A stretch of DNA of 5,858 bases from UBA9630 sp037137555 (GCA_037137555.1 JBAXKA010000057.1:1-5858); one strand, 5' to 3'; positions 1 to 5,837 are shown, numbered from the stretch's first letter. The notes: generated from the letters alone by a model not told the origin. A program made the numbers and translations.

Positions 1-63
1 TTGTAATGATTTTCGGATGAAACAGCTACAGGATCAAGACAAGCACGCACATCAGGACCAGAA
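1..63 (-). repeat. distal copy of 198-bp (66-residue) coding repeat, cut by window edge
   Basis: Bases 1-63 match bases 199-261 at 62 of 63 positions; the one difference is 56 versus 254. The offset of exactly 198 bases equals 66 codons, so the two are in-frame copies of the Cys-rich module carrying DVRACLDPVAVSSENHY. The full unit would continue beyond base 1. Confidence 0.85.
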
Positions 64-2543
64 GTTGCACACTTAGCAAGGCAATCGGGTGGATTCTTAA
101 CACATTTCCTAGTGATAATGTTAAATGTATAACCATCCGCGCAAGCATAGCATCTTTGAGTGCCACAGCATGTAGCACTATCGGATGTTGTTACATCCTT
201 GTAATGATTTTCGGATGAAACAGCTACAGGATCAAGACAAGCACGCACATCAGAACCAGAATTTTCACAACCAGGAAGACAACCAACATAAACCATAACG
301 CAGGAACTGCCCTGTCGCTCAAATCCACTTTTGCATCCATATTCACACTTTGTATCAGTATCGCTAGAAGCATAACTCCAAGAGGTGTTATCATTAGTCA
401 GATTGGCGCTTTCTTCTGAGTCATAAGCTTCTGAATTTGTAGGTAGAGTGCCTTGACAAGTATTGAGCACACAGAGAGAACCTTCCTGTCTGTAGCCTTC
501 ATTGCAAATATAACAATGCTTACCACCACAGCATTTTTCATCCTTATCATTAGTTATATCCCGCGCGTACGAAATTCCAGCAGGATCAAGACAGAAAGAA
601 CCTTTAGTCCCACAAGTGGCTTTGCAAGCATCGGTCACGGTTGCCGAAGCGGAACAAGATGCAGATTCGGAGCTACTACCAGGTAATGCGTTATGTACTG
701 TAAATACGCAACTAACACTTCCAGGAGAAGCAAGCTCCATACTACCAGATCCTGTTGCGGTCACAGATGTGTTAATAAGATTTTTGCCTGCTAATGTACA
801 AATTAACCAAGTCTGCGTTGCATATTTACTTGACCAAGTTATTTTTCCAGAATCACCAGTATTATATGTACTGTTGTCAAATTTAATTTCGCAAGTAGGC
901 TTTGAAAGTGTGGTGGAGGCAATGGTATAGGAGATACTCCCACTCGCAGAATCAAAATTGCCCCCAGAAGATGAGTTAGAGCAATCATTGCGAGAACCCC
1001 CAGAACCCTCTGCAGATATGCAAGCCCTAAACGAAATTGAACCATCATTAGATGGAGCTTTACCAAGTCCCTCAGAACCAGAACTACTAACACTACAATC
1101 ACCATTTACGAAGCTCCCATTGCCCCTCCATGAGGATGCAAAATCACCCCAAGTACCCGATGTGTTCGTTGCAGCTAATAGTGTAGTATTCCCACCACTA
1201 TAACCATCATGACAAGTTGAAATAGATGCTGTTCCGCTATACGTCACAGACATTGCCTCTCCTGTGTCATAGTGTCCTGATCCTTTATTCAAATTTACAG
1301 AATAAGAAAAATGTCCCCAACCATTATTTGGCTTACTAATTGTAATAGCTCTCACATTTTGCAATCTGCAACTAAACAAAACTCCAAGCAAAAGCAAAAA
1401 TAATAATAAATTCCCAGTTTTATTTCTTTTTTTCAAAAAAAATAAAATTAAAATCACAACAAGCACAAGAATTAATATAATAATGATCACCGAGTTACTG
1501 CTCTTATGTTTAGCTGTAGGTGCAGTTTCTTCAGGCTGTTTTGGAGAAATTTCCTTATTTTTCAAAAAATTAAATTCTTTCTGAGCAAGAATCACTCCCT
1601 GTCTATTTTTGAGAGTTACTTTCACTTTCGGATCAGTACAATTGATCTTGGCCGTGAGAGCAAGTTTGGCTTCTGGCGAATTTGGCTCAAGCGTTTTTTC
1701 CAAGCTGTCAGCACATTTTTGATTGGCATCATTGAAAATGTCGAGACCAAGCAATACAGCATTGTCTTTTGTATTTCCAGTGCGTGAACCAGCAAGATCA
1801 TCAGTTGAACCAAACCAACGCAGAGTAGCATTGATGATGTCGCCTTTTTGATAGCTGATCTTGTCCAAATCCAGCTTTTGAATCGTGGCACTTTCTCCGG
1901 CGATGACATAATGAAAAATAACAGGAGAAGCAACTGCCAAATTAGCTTTAAGAAGATCTAGCTTGACTTCATAAGCCTGAGGAACTTTTGGTTTTTCAAT
2001 TTTCCAATCAATGGTCTTTTTCTCTCCTACCTGCAAGACAATTTCCATCACTTTCCGATCCTTGTCAGCCAAGTTGCCAAAAATAGTGCGTTCAAAGGTG
2101 CTATAGCTTGGAGAGATTGTAACTGCTTCCTTGAAATGACTAATCACTTCACAATTAAGCCTGAGTGTTTCTTCCGGCTTCAGGGAAACGCCTTGCATTA
2201 GTGAATATATTTTATTATCCTTATCCCCTTCAATCTTTAGACTGCAAGATTTATTATTAATTTCCAAATATTCCCCAGTGCCACTGAGCGTCAGCGGTTT
2301 TTCAAATTTGAAAGTGGCAAGGGGCAGACCACTTTCATTTTCAGACACAAGCCACAATTCAAAATCGCCAGAGAGATAGCTAGGAGCATCATAACTGAAG
2401 ATTTTTTGAATAAAATTATTGCTTTCAACAGACAGCACATCATCCGTATAGACTTTTTCGTCTATGAGAGTTTTGTCCTTGATCAATTGGACACCATAGC
2501 GGATGCCAGCTTCACTTTTTGGAAACTTATTTTCCAAACTAAA
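1..2543 (-). CDS. large Ig-like / Cys-rich cell-surface protein, main part (3' end outside window)
   Basis: The frame is open for 847 codons down to base 1 and continues past the window. It is in phase with the signal-peptide ORF starting at 2732; only a TAG at 2544-2546 separates them. Numbering from that ATG, residues 64-400 form beta-rich, Ig/fibronectin-like regions with cysteines at 163, 194, 340 and 365. A membrane span (415-433) is followed by KKRNK and a second hydrophobic stretch (442-455). Residues 463-610 are Gly/Ser/Asn-rich. An Ig-like domain spans about 611-698. Residues 701-910 carry 23 cysteines in EGF-like repeats whose pattern is CLDP, D[IV]T, CCG, CYxC, GY, CV. The protein is probably exported, anchored and disulfide-rich, perhaps an adhesin; this role is inferred. 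No exact family is recognised. If the TAG is real, TTG at 2535-2537 is the nearest weak start and would give no signal peptide. The frame itself is certain; the function is not. Confidence 0.8.
199..261 (-). repeat. proximal copy of the 198-bp coding repeat
   Basis: This is the partner of bases 1-63, with 62 of 63 identical bases. The full protein unit runs from about Cys818 to residue 883, with CLDP at 832-835, CCG at 855-857 and a CYAC/GY segment. An older, diverged unit has its CLDP at residues 714-717 and CC at 734-735. Near-identity at the DNA level, including third codon positions, points to a recent duplication. Confidence 0.85.
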
Positions 2544-2546
2544 CTA
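2544..2546 (-). other. in-frame TAG stop (codon 63) inside the surface-protein frame
   Basis: The minus-strand codons around the site read CTC TAG TTT AGT TTG GAA. The preceding residues (ENNKLIL) and following residues (FSLENKF) look like one continuous beta-strand-rich domain. One base change would restore Gln, Lys, Glu, Leu, Ser, Trp or Tyr. I found no other stop in this frame from 2732 to base 1. Because lgt, just upstream, also appears to end in TAG, general reassignment of TAG is unlikely. Confidence 0.85.
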
Positions 2547-2732
2547 GAGAATTAATTTATTATTTTCTTGCTTGATGATACTGGGGTCTCTGAAATTAAT
2601 ATCCGCGATAACATTTATATTGCCAACCTTGTCTTGTTGATTTACTGTTGATGAAACCTCTGAGGCTTGTGCCACCTGATCAAAAAGAATAAATATCAGA
2701 AACAGAGAAAGAAAACAAATTTTATTTTTCAT
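2544..2732 (-). pseudogene. N-terminal signal-peptide fragment of the large surface protein, ended by in-frame TAG
   Basis: This 62-codon ORF encodes a classical Sec signal peptide: a lysine-bearing n-region (MKNK), a hydrophobic core at about residues 5-17, and a likely signal peptidase I site after AQA (residue 23). About 39 further residues of mature protein follow. It ends at TAG and the same frame then stays open for at least 847 codons, so it is best read as the start of the large surface protein rather than an independent gene. The ATG at 2730-2732 is the natural start because it opens the signal peptide directly. No Shine-Dalgarno sequence is visible, and the upstream 43 bases after lgt are almost pure A/T. 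Alternatives are a genuine nonsense mutation, an assembly error, or a readthrough codon. Confidence 0.7.
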
Positions 2733-2761
2733 TTATTTTTATTAAAAAAATTATTATTTAT

Positions 2762-2790
2762 ATATTACACCACAACTAAAAATCATGCAA
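2762..2790 (-). promoter_or_regulatory. possible weak promoter for the surface-protein gene
   Basis: On the minus strand, TTGCAT (2785-2790) and TAATAT (2762-2767) are 17 bases apart and overlap the 3' end of lgt. This would leave a leader of roughly 20 bases before ATG 2732. The match to consensus is poor and the region is extremely A/T-rich, so chance is likely; readthrough from lgt is an equal alternative. Confidence 0.25.
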
Positions 2791-3657
2791 GTAAAATTTA
2801 GACTTTTTTATCATAAGCAAAAATATTCCACAAAAAATCATCCCAACAGAAAATAATTGACCCAGAGAAAGACTGCTAAAAATAAATCCGATTTGAGCAT
2901 CTGGTTCGCGGAAAAATTCTCCCAAAAAACGCATCAGACCATAGCCGATAAAATATAGCGCCAAGAAATTTCCTTGCAACTTTTTTTTATTTCTAACTTT
3001 CCATAAAATCAAAAACAATAAACCGCCTTCCAAAAACGCTTCGTAAAGTTGTGATGGGTGACGCAATTGCATTGACAATTCAGCGGAAGGAAAATACATG
3101 CCCATCCACACCATAGTTACACGACCATAAAGTTCGCCATTAAGAAAATTGCCGAGTCTGCCAAGAAAATAACCAGCTGGAATGGCTGGAATAATAAAAT
3201 CGGTTAATGCCCCAAAATTTAATTGATATTTTTTAACAAAAAATACTGTCGCGAAAATAATGCCGATAAGACCACCATGATAACTCATGCCATAAATTCC
3301 AACCAACTCACCAGTAACAGTATCAAAAGGAGAAATAATTGCCAGTGGATGCGACCAATAAAAAGCCAAATTATAAAAAAAGACATAGCCCAATCGCCCA
3401 CCGATAATGGCACCCCAAAAACAAACTAGCAAAAAATCAAAAATAATTGCTTGTTTTCCTGGCAAGCTATGTTTATTATTTTTAAAAACATGCGCATCTT
3501 CGCCAAGTGATAATCTTTTTTTTAATAAAAACCAAACTACAACAAAAGCTACAGCATACAAAACAGCATACCAGCCAATCGAAAAAAACCCGATCCGTAT
3601 AATTTCCGGATTAAGCTTTTCTGGAATATGTTGATAAAAATCTATCCAGCTATTCAT
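2776..3657 (-). CDS. lgt: prolipoprotein diacylglyceryl transferase
   Basis: Lgt transfers the sn-1,2-diacylglyceryl group from phosphatidylglycerol to the lipobox cysteine of prolipoproteins in the cytoplasmic membrane, the first step of lipoprotein maturation. At 293 residues it is the usual family length. Several hydrophobic spans are visible, including about 25-45, 70-100, 118-141 and 265-284. Family motifs are intact: MSYHGGLIG (124-132, with the conserved His at 127), the Lgt signature GRLGNFLNGELYGR (166-179), RHPSQLYEA (199-207) and YGLMRFLGEFFREPD (239-253), which contains the essential Arg/Glu region. The start lies 10 bases after the TsaB-like stop, so the two are probably co-transcribed. 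No Shine-Dalgarno precedes the ATG. The stop is TAG. Its presence implies that the cell makes lipoproteins. Identification is firm. Confidence 0.97.
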   Translation of the reverse strand: MNSWIDFYQHIPEKLNPEIIRIGFFSIGWYAVLYAVAFVVVWFLLKKRLSLGEDAHVFKNNKHSLPGKQAIIFDFLLVCFWGAIIGGRLGYVFFYNLAFYWSHPLAIISPFDTVTGELVGIYGMSYHGGLIGIIFATVFFVKKYQLNFGALTDFIIPAIPAGYFLGRLGNFLNGELYGRVTMVWMGMYFPSAELSMQLRHPSQLYEAFLEGGLLFLILWKVRNKKKLQGNFLALYFIGYGLMRFLGEFFREPDAQIGFIFSSLSLGQLFSVGMIFCGIFLLMIKKSKFYLHDF

Positions 3658-3667
3658 CTTGAATTAT

Positions 3668-3937
3668 TTATTTATTATTTTTTGTCCACAAAAAAGCATT
3701 TCTCATCGCTTCGGCAATTCTTCTGGAAGTAAAAGAATCGCCCAGATCGGTCTCCACTTCAATATTATCAATGTCCTGCGTTGTTAGTTTATTTTTTTTA
3801 AGCAGTTCATCGAAATTTGGCAGCAGCTTTTCTGAAATATTTTCGTCAGCCTCAAAAACTAACTCATCAATTTTTTCTGAATTATTTTTGAGAATTAATT
3901 TAGTTATTTTATTTTTGATTTCAATGATTACAATCAT
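3668..3937 (-). CDS. mini TsaB-like protein (N-terminal ASKHA fragment only)
   Basis: This 89-residue protein resembles the first part of TsaB (YeaZ), the non-catalytic partner of TsaD in making the t6A modification of ANN-decoding tRNAs. The match covers EKLLPNFDELLKKNKL (36-51), DIDNIEV (55-61) and DLGDSFTSRRIAEAMRNAF (64-82). These line up with the TsaB LLP..DELL, DI..I and GPGSFTGLRIG segments. The canonical GPGSFTG is degraded to LGDSFTS, and the N-terminal IDT of the family is replaced by IIEIKN. TsaB is normally around 200 residues; everything after the first lobe is absent, and the stop (TAA) looks natural. It is either a reduced lineage-specific form or a decayed remnant. No Shine-Dalgarno is visible before ATG 3937. 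The lgt gene follows after 10 bases, suggesting one transcript. Homology is inferred by eye. Confidence 0.7.
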   Translation of the reverse strand: MIVIIEIKNKITKLILKNNSEKIDELVFEADENISEKLLPNFDELLKKNKLTTQDIDNIEVETDLGDSFTSRRIAEAMRNAFLWTKNNK

Positions 3938-3959
3938 AAATTTTTGCTTTTAAATATCC

Positions 3960-4100
3960 TGTCATCCTGAGCGTAGTCCTGTATTCAGGACGCAGTCGAA
4001 GGATCTGCCAATCAATACCTCGAGTTTTATAAATACAAGTCAAGCCTAAAATAATGCAAAGCAGATTCTTCAACTACGCTCCACTTCGTTCAGAATGACA
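3960..4100. repeat. palindromic intergenic repeat element, 141 bp
   Basis: The ends are inverted copies: the left arm (3960-4008) begins TGTCATCCTGAGCG and ends GGATCTGC, and the right arm (4061-4100), read on the minus strand, begins TGTCATTCTGAACG and ends GAATCTGC. The arms align along their whole length except for an insertion in the left arm around 3978-3990, which is itself a small hairpin (TCCTG-tatt-CAGGA). The centre (4009-4060) is unique. Sequences of the type GTCATTCTGAGCGAAG...GAATCT are, from general knowledge, scattered in intergenic regions of many bacterial genomes. It fills the gap between the amidase stop and the TsaB-like start and carries no gene. Folded RNA could act as a 3' end for the amidase message, but there is no U-tract. 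Confidence 0.85.
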
Positions 4101-4111
4101 CAGTGTTGTTT

Positions 4112-4894
4112 TTATTTCAACTTCACCCACTCAAAATTCCAAGGATCATCTTTTCGGCCTGGCGCAATTTGATTGTGTCCCAAAACCGCTGTAATTTTAT
4201 ATCTTTCTTTTATGTTCGCAATTAAAAATTTCAAGCTGGCATATTGCTCTTGTGTCAGCTTATCTTTTTTGGTTGTCAGCATTTCCACTCCAAGCGAAAA
4301 ATTATTAACACCGGTCCTGCCATCGGGCATTTTGCTTTCTCCTGCATGATAGGCGATATTTGCATCTGACACAAGTTGATAGATATTGCCTTCGCGATCA
4401 ATTAAATAATGTGGTGCGACTGCATAAGTTTTATATTCTGCAATAACACCACTAACTGAATAGGGCTTATCACCAATCGCATCATAGGACGAATGAATAA
4501 TAATTGTGTCAATTTTTCGTGTCGTCGCTTTTTGAAAACCCCATGCAACTAAACGGCTGGTAATTTTTAATTTAGTTATCTCGACTGGTTGATTTTTTGT
4601 TTCTGTTTTTATTTCCGTGTTTAGTTCTGTTTTTTTATTATTATCTATTTTTTCTAAAATTTCTTCCTGCGAAATAACGGCGTCTTTTTTAGTTTCTTCT
4701 GGTTGATTATTTTCTGGCTTATTTTCTTGCTTATCTTCTGTTTGTTCAATTATTGCAACCGTCTCTGCTTTATTCTCCAAATTTATTTCTATTTTTTTAG
4801 GCTCACCAAAAAAACGCCAGCCAAAAAATATCACGCTTAAGCTCGCCATAAAAAATCCGCCAATTATTATTTTAATTTTACTTTTCTTTTGCAT
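4112..4894 (-). CDS. membrane-anchored N-acetylmuramoyl-L-alanine amidase (AmpD/Amidase_2 family)
   Basis: This is a zinc amidase predicted to cut the bond between N-acetylmuramic acid and the peptide stem of peptidoglycan. Its parts in order are a basic N-terminus and membrane anchor (about 8-27), a low-complexity linker rich in Lys, Glu, Asn, Gln and Thr (about 36-108), and the catalytic domain (about 112-260). The AmpD/T7-lysozyme ligand set is visible: His134 in IIIHSS, Glu204 in SLGVEM, and His240, Lys248 and Asp250 in GHNQIAPGRKDDP, with AmpD-like spacing (His+8 Lys, His+10 Asp). APHYLIDREGNIYQLV (160-175) and AYHAGE (181-186) are also typical. The topology suggests an extracytoplasmic domain held on the membrane by a flexible tether. 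The N-terminus has no signal peptidase motif or lipobox. It stands alone between a terminator and a repeat element, with its own promoter-like -10. Confidence 0.92.
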   Translation of the reverse strand: MQKKSKIKIIIGGFFMASLSVIFFGWRFFGEPKKIEINLENKAETVAIIEQTEDKQENKPENNQPEETKKDAVISQEEILEKIDNNKKTELNTEIKTETKNQPVEITKLKITSRLVAWGFQKATTRKIDTIIIHSSYDAIGDKPYSVSGVIAEYKTYAVAPHYLIDREGNIYQLVSDANIAYHAGESKMPDGRTGVNNFSLGVEMLTTKKDKLTQEQYASLKFLIANIKERYKITAVLGHNQIAPGRKDDPWNFEWVKLK

Positions 4895-4900
4895 AGTTTT

Positions 4901-4909
4901 AGTTTAGCA
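4901..4909 (-). promoter_or_regulatory. extended -10 element, likely giving a leaderless amidase mRNA
   Basis: The minus strand reads TGC TAAACT, then six bases, then the amidase ATG (4892-4894). A transcript starting seven bases after the -10 would begin at the A of ATG, and no Shine-Dalgarno is present. No good -35 is seen; the upstream bases are the T-tract of the preceding terminator. The same TGC-plus-TA pattern occurs in the strong promoter at 5764-5792. Confidence 0.45.
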
Positions 4910-4921
4910 TATTTCTCTCAG

Positions 4922-4963
4922 AAAAAAAGCAAGGGGAGTTTGCCTCGTTGGACAACTCCCCTT
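4922..4963 (-). terminator. rho-independent terminator of the 94-residue membrane protein gene
   Basis: On the minus strand a perfect 10-bp stem (AAGGGGAGTT with AACTCCCCTT, 4954-4963 and 4931-4940) with a 13-base loop is followed by GC and seven T (4922-4928). It starts 15 bases after the TAA at 4979-4981. The T-tract lies on the minus-strand side, so its main direction is clear. Confidence 0.9.
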
Positions 4964-4978
4964 TTGTTTGCTCTTGAT

Positions 4979-5263
4979 TTAGAGCAAATTTTTTTTAGTA
5001 TTTTTTATTTCCTCCTTTCTGATTTCATTTTCGAGTTCCCTGATAGCAACTCGCAACGAATCTTTTAATTCTTCTATTTTCTTGCTACTGACAGTAGCTG
5101 ATATCTCAAGACATCTGAGGAAATCAGCATTTTTCGACTTCTCATTCTGAAGAATTTCTATTTTGGCCTCAACTCTTTCCATCGAAGAGTTGATTGAAAA
5201 ATAAAAAACAACCAATGCCAACGATATTGCTAGTATAGACAGTAATAATTTTTTTGTTGTCAT
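4979..5263 (-). CDS. small single-pass membrane protein with coiled coil
   Basis: This 94-residue hypothetical protein has a basic N-terminus (MTTKK), one hydrophobic span (about 6-23), then a charged, heptad-rich helix from about 27 to the end, rich in Glu, Lys, Ile and Leu. The expected topology is N-in, C-out. One cysteine (51) lies in the helix. The start is supported by a strong Shine-Dalgarno (AAGGAG) six bases upstream. No enzymatic motif is present. The architecture resembles FtsL/FtsB/DivIC-type division proteins, but I see no diagnostic sequence and do not assign that role. It sits just downstream of a gene of the same design (5326-5697), with a hairpin in the gap, and is closed by a good terminator. 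No promoter is seen in the gap, so expression probably depends on readthrough from 5764-5792. Confidence 0.8.
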   Translation of the reverse strand: MTTKKLLLSILAISLALVVFYFSINSSMERVEAKIEILQNEKSKNADFLRCLEISATVSSKKIEELKDSLRVAIRELENEIRKEEIKNTKKNLL

Positions 5264-5269
5264 TTTTTT

Positions 5270-5275
5270 CTCCTT
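5270..5275 (-). promoter_or_regulatory. Shine-Dalgarno AAGGAG for the 94-residue protein
   Basis: AAGGAG lies six A bases before ATG 5263. It fixes the start and contrasts with the absence of such a motif before the amidase, TsaB-like, lgt and surface-protein genes. Confidence 0.85.
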
Positions 5276-5292
5276 TTTTATATTGTCAATTA

Positions 5293-5319
5293 AAGGGGAC
5301 CTGGTTTCCAGATCCCCTT
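5293..5319 (-). terminator. 12-bp hairpin after the 123-residue gene, likely partial terminator
   Basis: In minus-strand RNA the two arms (AAGGGGAUCUGG and CCAGGUCCCCUU) pair over all 12 positions around an AAA loop, with one G-U wobble. In plus-strand RNA the same position is an A-C mismatch, which points to function on the minus strand. It begins seven bases after the TGA at 5326-5328. The following U-tract is poor (UUUAAUUG), so some readthrough into the next gene is expected. Confidence 0.75.
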
Positions 5320-5325
5320 ATCTTC

Positions 5326-5697
5326 TCAATAACCTGCCGCCAAAACTTCTGGCGACAGATCAATAAGCGTCGGAGGGTTTTCTCGTATCTCCCTCCGTTT
5401 TTCAAGATTGCGGAGCTTACCTTCAAGCTCCATAATCTCTTTTTCAAAAAATTTTACCCTCTTGGCAAGCACGTCCGAATGCCAAGATTTTTTTATAAAA
5501 GGATCTGCCTCCAAATTCGCTAGCATCTCCTTTCGCTGTAAAAGTTCTTTTTTTAAGGCAGACACTTTCTTGTCTACCTTTTCGGCTTCTTCTGTTTCAT
5601 TCACAAAAGAAACCATGTCCGCTATTGTCCACCCGATACTCAGGGCGAACAATAGACCGATAAGCAACCACATCTTTCCCTCAGTGGGAATTTTCAT
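5326..5697 (-). CDS. single-pass membrane protein with long coiled coil
   Basis: This 123-residue hypothetical protein has a short N-terminus (MKIPTEGK), one hydrophobic span (about 9-30), then a highly charged helix with heptad-like Leu/Val/Ile spacing (about 35-105), broken near Asp65-Pro66. It ends in a short proline-containing tail (PPTLIDLSPEVLAAGY). The topology is probably N-in with the coiled coil outside. There are no cysteines and no catalytic motif. ATG 5697 has AAGGAG ten bases upstream; Met9 would cut into the membrane span and is less likely. A strong promoter lies about 65 bases upstream and a hairpin follows the TGA stop. The shared plan with the downstream 94-residue protein suggests partners that could form a heteromeric coiled coil, or distant paralogues; this is inference. 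Confidence 0.8.
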   Translation of the reverse strand: MKIPTEGKMWLLIGLLFALSIGWTIADMVSFVNETEEAEKVDKKVSALKKELLQRKEMLANLEADPFIKKSWHSDVLAKRVKFFEKEIMELEGKLRNLEKRREIRENPPTLIDLSPEVLAAGY

Positions 5698-5707
5698 TTT
5701 TTTATTT

Positions 5708-5713
5708 CTCCTT
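5708..5713 (-). promoter_or_regulatory. Shine-Dalgarno AAGGAG for the 123-residue protein
   Basis: AAGGAG lies ten bases before ATG 5697 in an otherwise A/T-only leader. It is slightly far from the start but clearly the strongest candidate, and supports Met1 over Met9. Confidence 0.8.
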
Positions 5714-5763
5714 TTTATTTTTTATTTTTTATTATATTATTGCTATTATCAATTGTTCAAAAA

Positions 5764-5792
5764 ACTATAGCACTATTTGATGAAAAAGTCAA
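5764..5792 (-). promoter_or_regulatory. strong sigma70-type promoter for the 123-residue gene
   Basis: On the minus strand, TTGACT (-35, 5787-5792) and TATAGT (-10, 5764-5769) are separated by exactly 17 bases, with TGC directly before the -10 as in extended -10 promoters. The start would fall near 5757, giving a leader of about 60 bases that is nearly all A/T. This is the best promoter in the window. Confidence 0.85.
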
Positions 5793-5810
5793 GGCCGGTT
5801 AAAGTAACTA

Positions 5811-5837
5811 TTCACCTTTCTCCAACCATGCTAAAAT
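5811..5837 (+). promoter_or_regulatory. possible divergent plus-strand promoter at window edge
   Basis: The plus strand has TGC followed by TAAAAT (5832-5837), with TTCACC (5811-5816) only 15 bases before it. An ATG at 5854-5856 could open a divergent gene, but just five bases of it would be visible and there is no Shine-Dalgarno. The -10 also lies between two copies of AACCATGC (5824-5831 and 5850-5857). Weak evidence. Confidence 0.25.

Noticed and set aside
453..1203. Plus-strand ORFs at 453-686, 616-930 and 958-1203
   Set aside because: They are antisense to the continuous minus-strand surface-protein frame, overlap each other, and lack a recognisable domain or Shine-Dalgarno.
1345..1371. 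Cys455 as a lipobox cysteine modified by the adjacent Lgt
   Set aside because: The site is internal rather than N-terminal and LFSC is a poor lipobox, so it would need a separate translation start at TTG 1434-1436; kept only as part of a finding.
839..1933. Minus-strand ORFs at 839-1105 and 1622-1933
   Set aside because: They lie in a different frame from the long surface-protein frame, which is open throughout and has sensible domain content; these are frame shadows.
2544..2546. Genome-wide stop-codon reassignment as explanation of the in-frame TAG
   Set aside because: Known CPR reassignments affect UGA, not UAG. lgt appears to end in TAG, and the 123-residue gene ends in TGA next to a terminator.
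5284..5289. Perfect TTGACA on the minus strand before the 94-residue gene
   Set aside because: No -10 lies 16-18 bases downstream; that position falls in the Shine-Dalgarno and start codon.
5338..5354. Small inverted repeat CGCCA / TGGCG near the end of the 123-residue gene
   Set aside because: It is only 5 bp, inside the coding sequence, and explained by the codons for the C-terminal tail; the hairpin at 5293-5319 is far stronger.
5254..5770. Plus-strand ORFs at 5254-5523 and 5408-5770
   Set aside because: They lie antisense to the 123-residue gene, which has a strong promoter, Shine-Dalgarno and terminator. Their composition reflects the reverse of a Lys/Glu-rich coiled coil.
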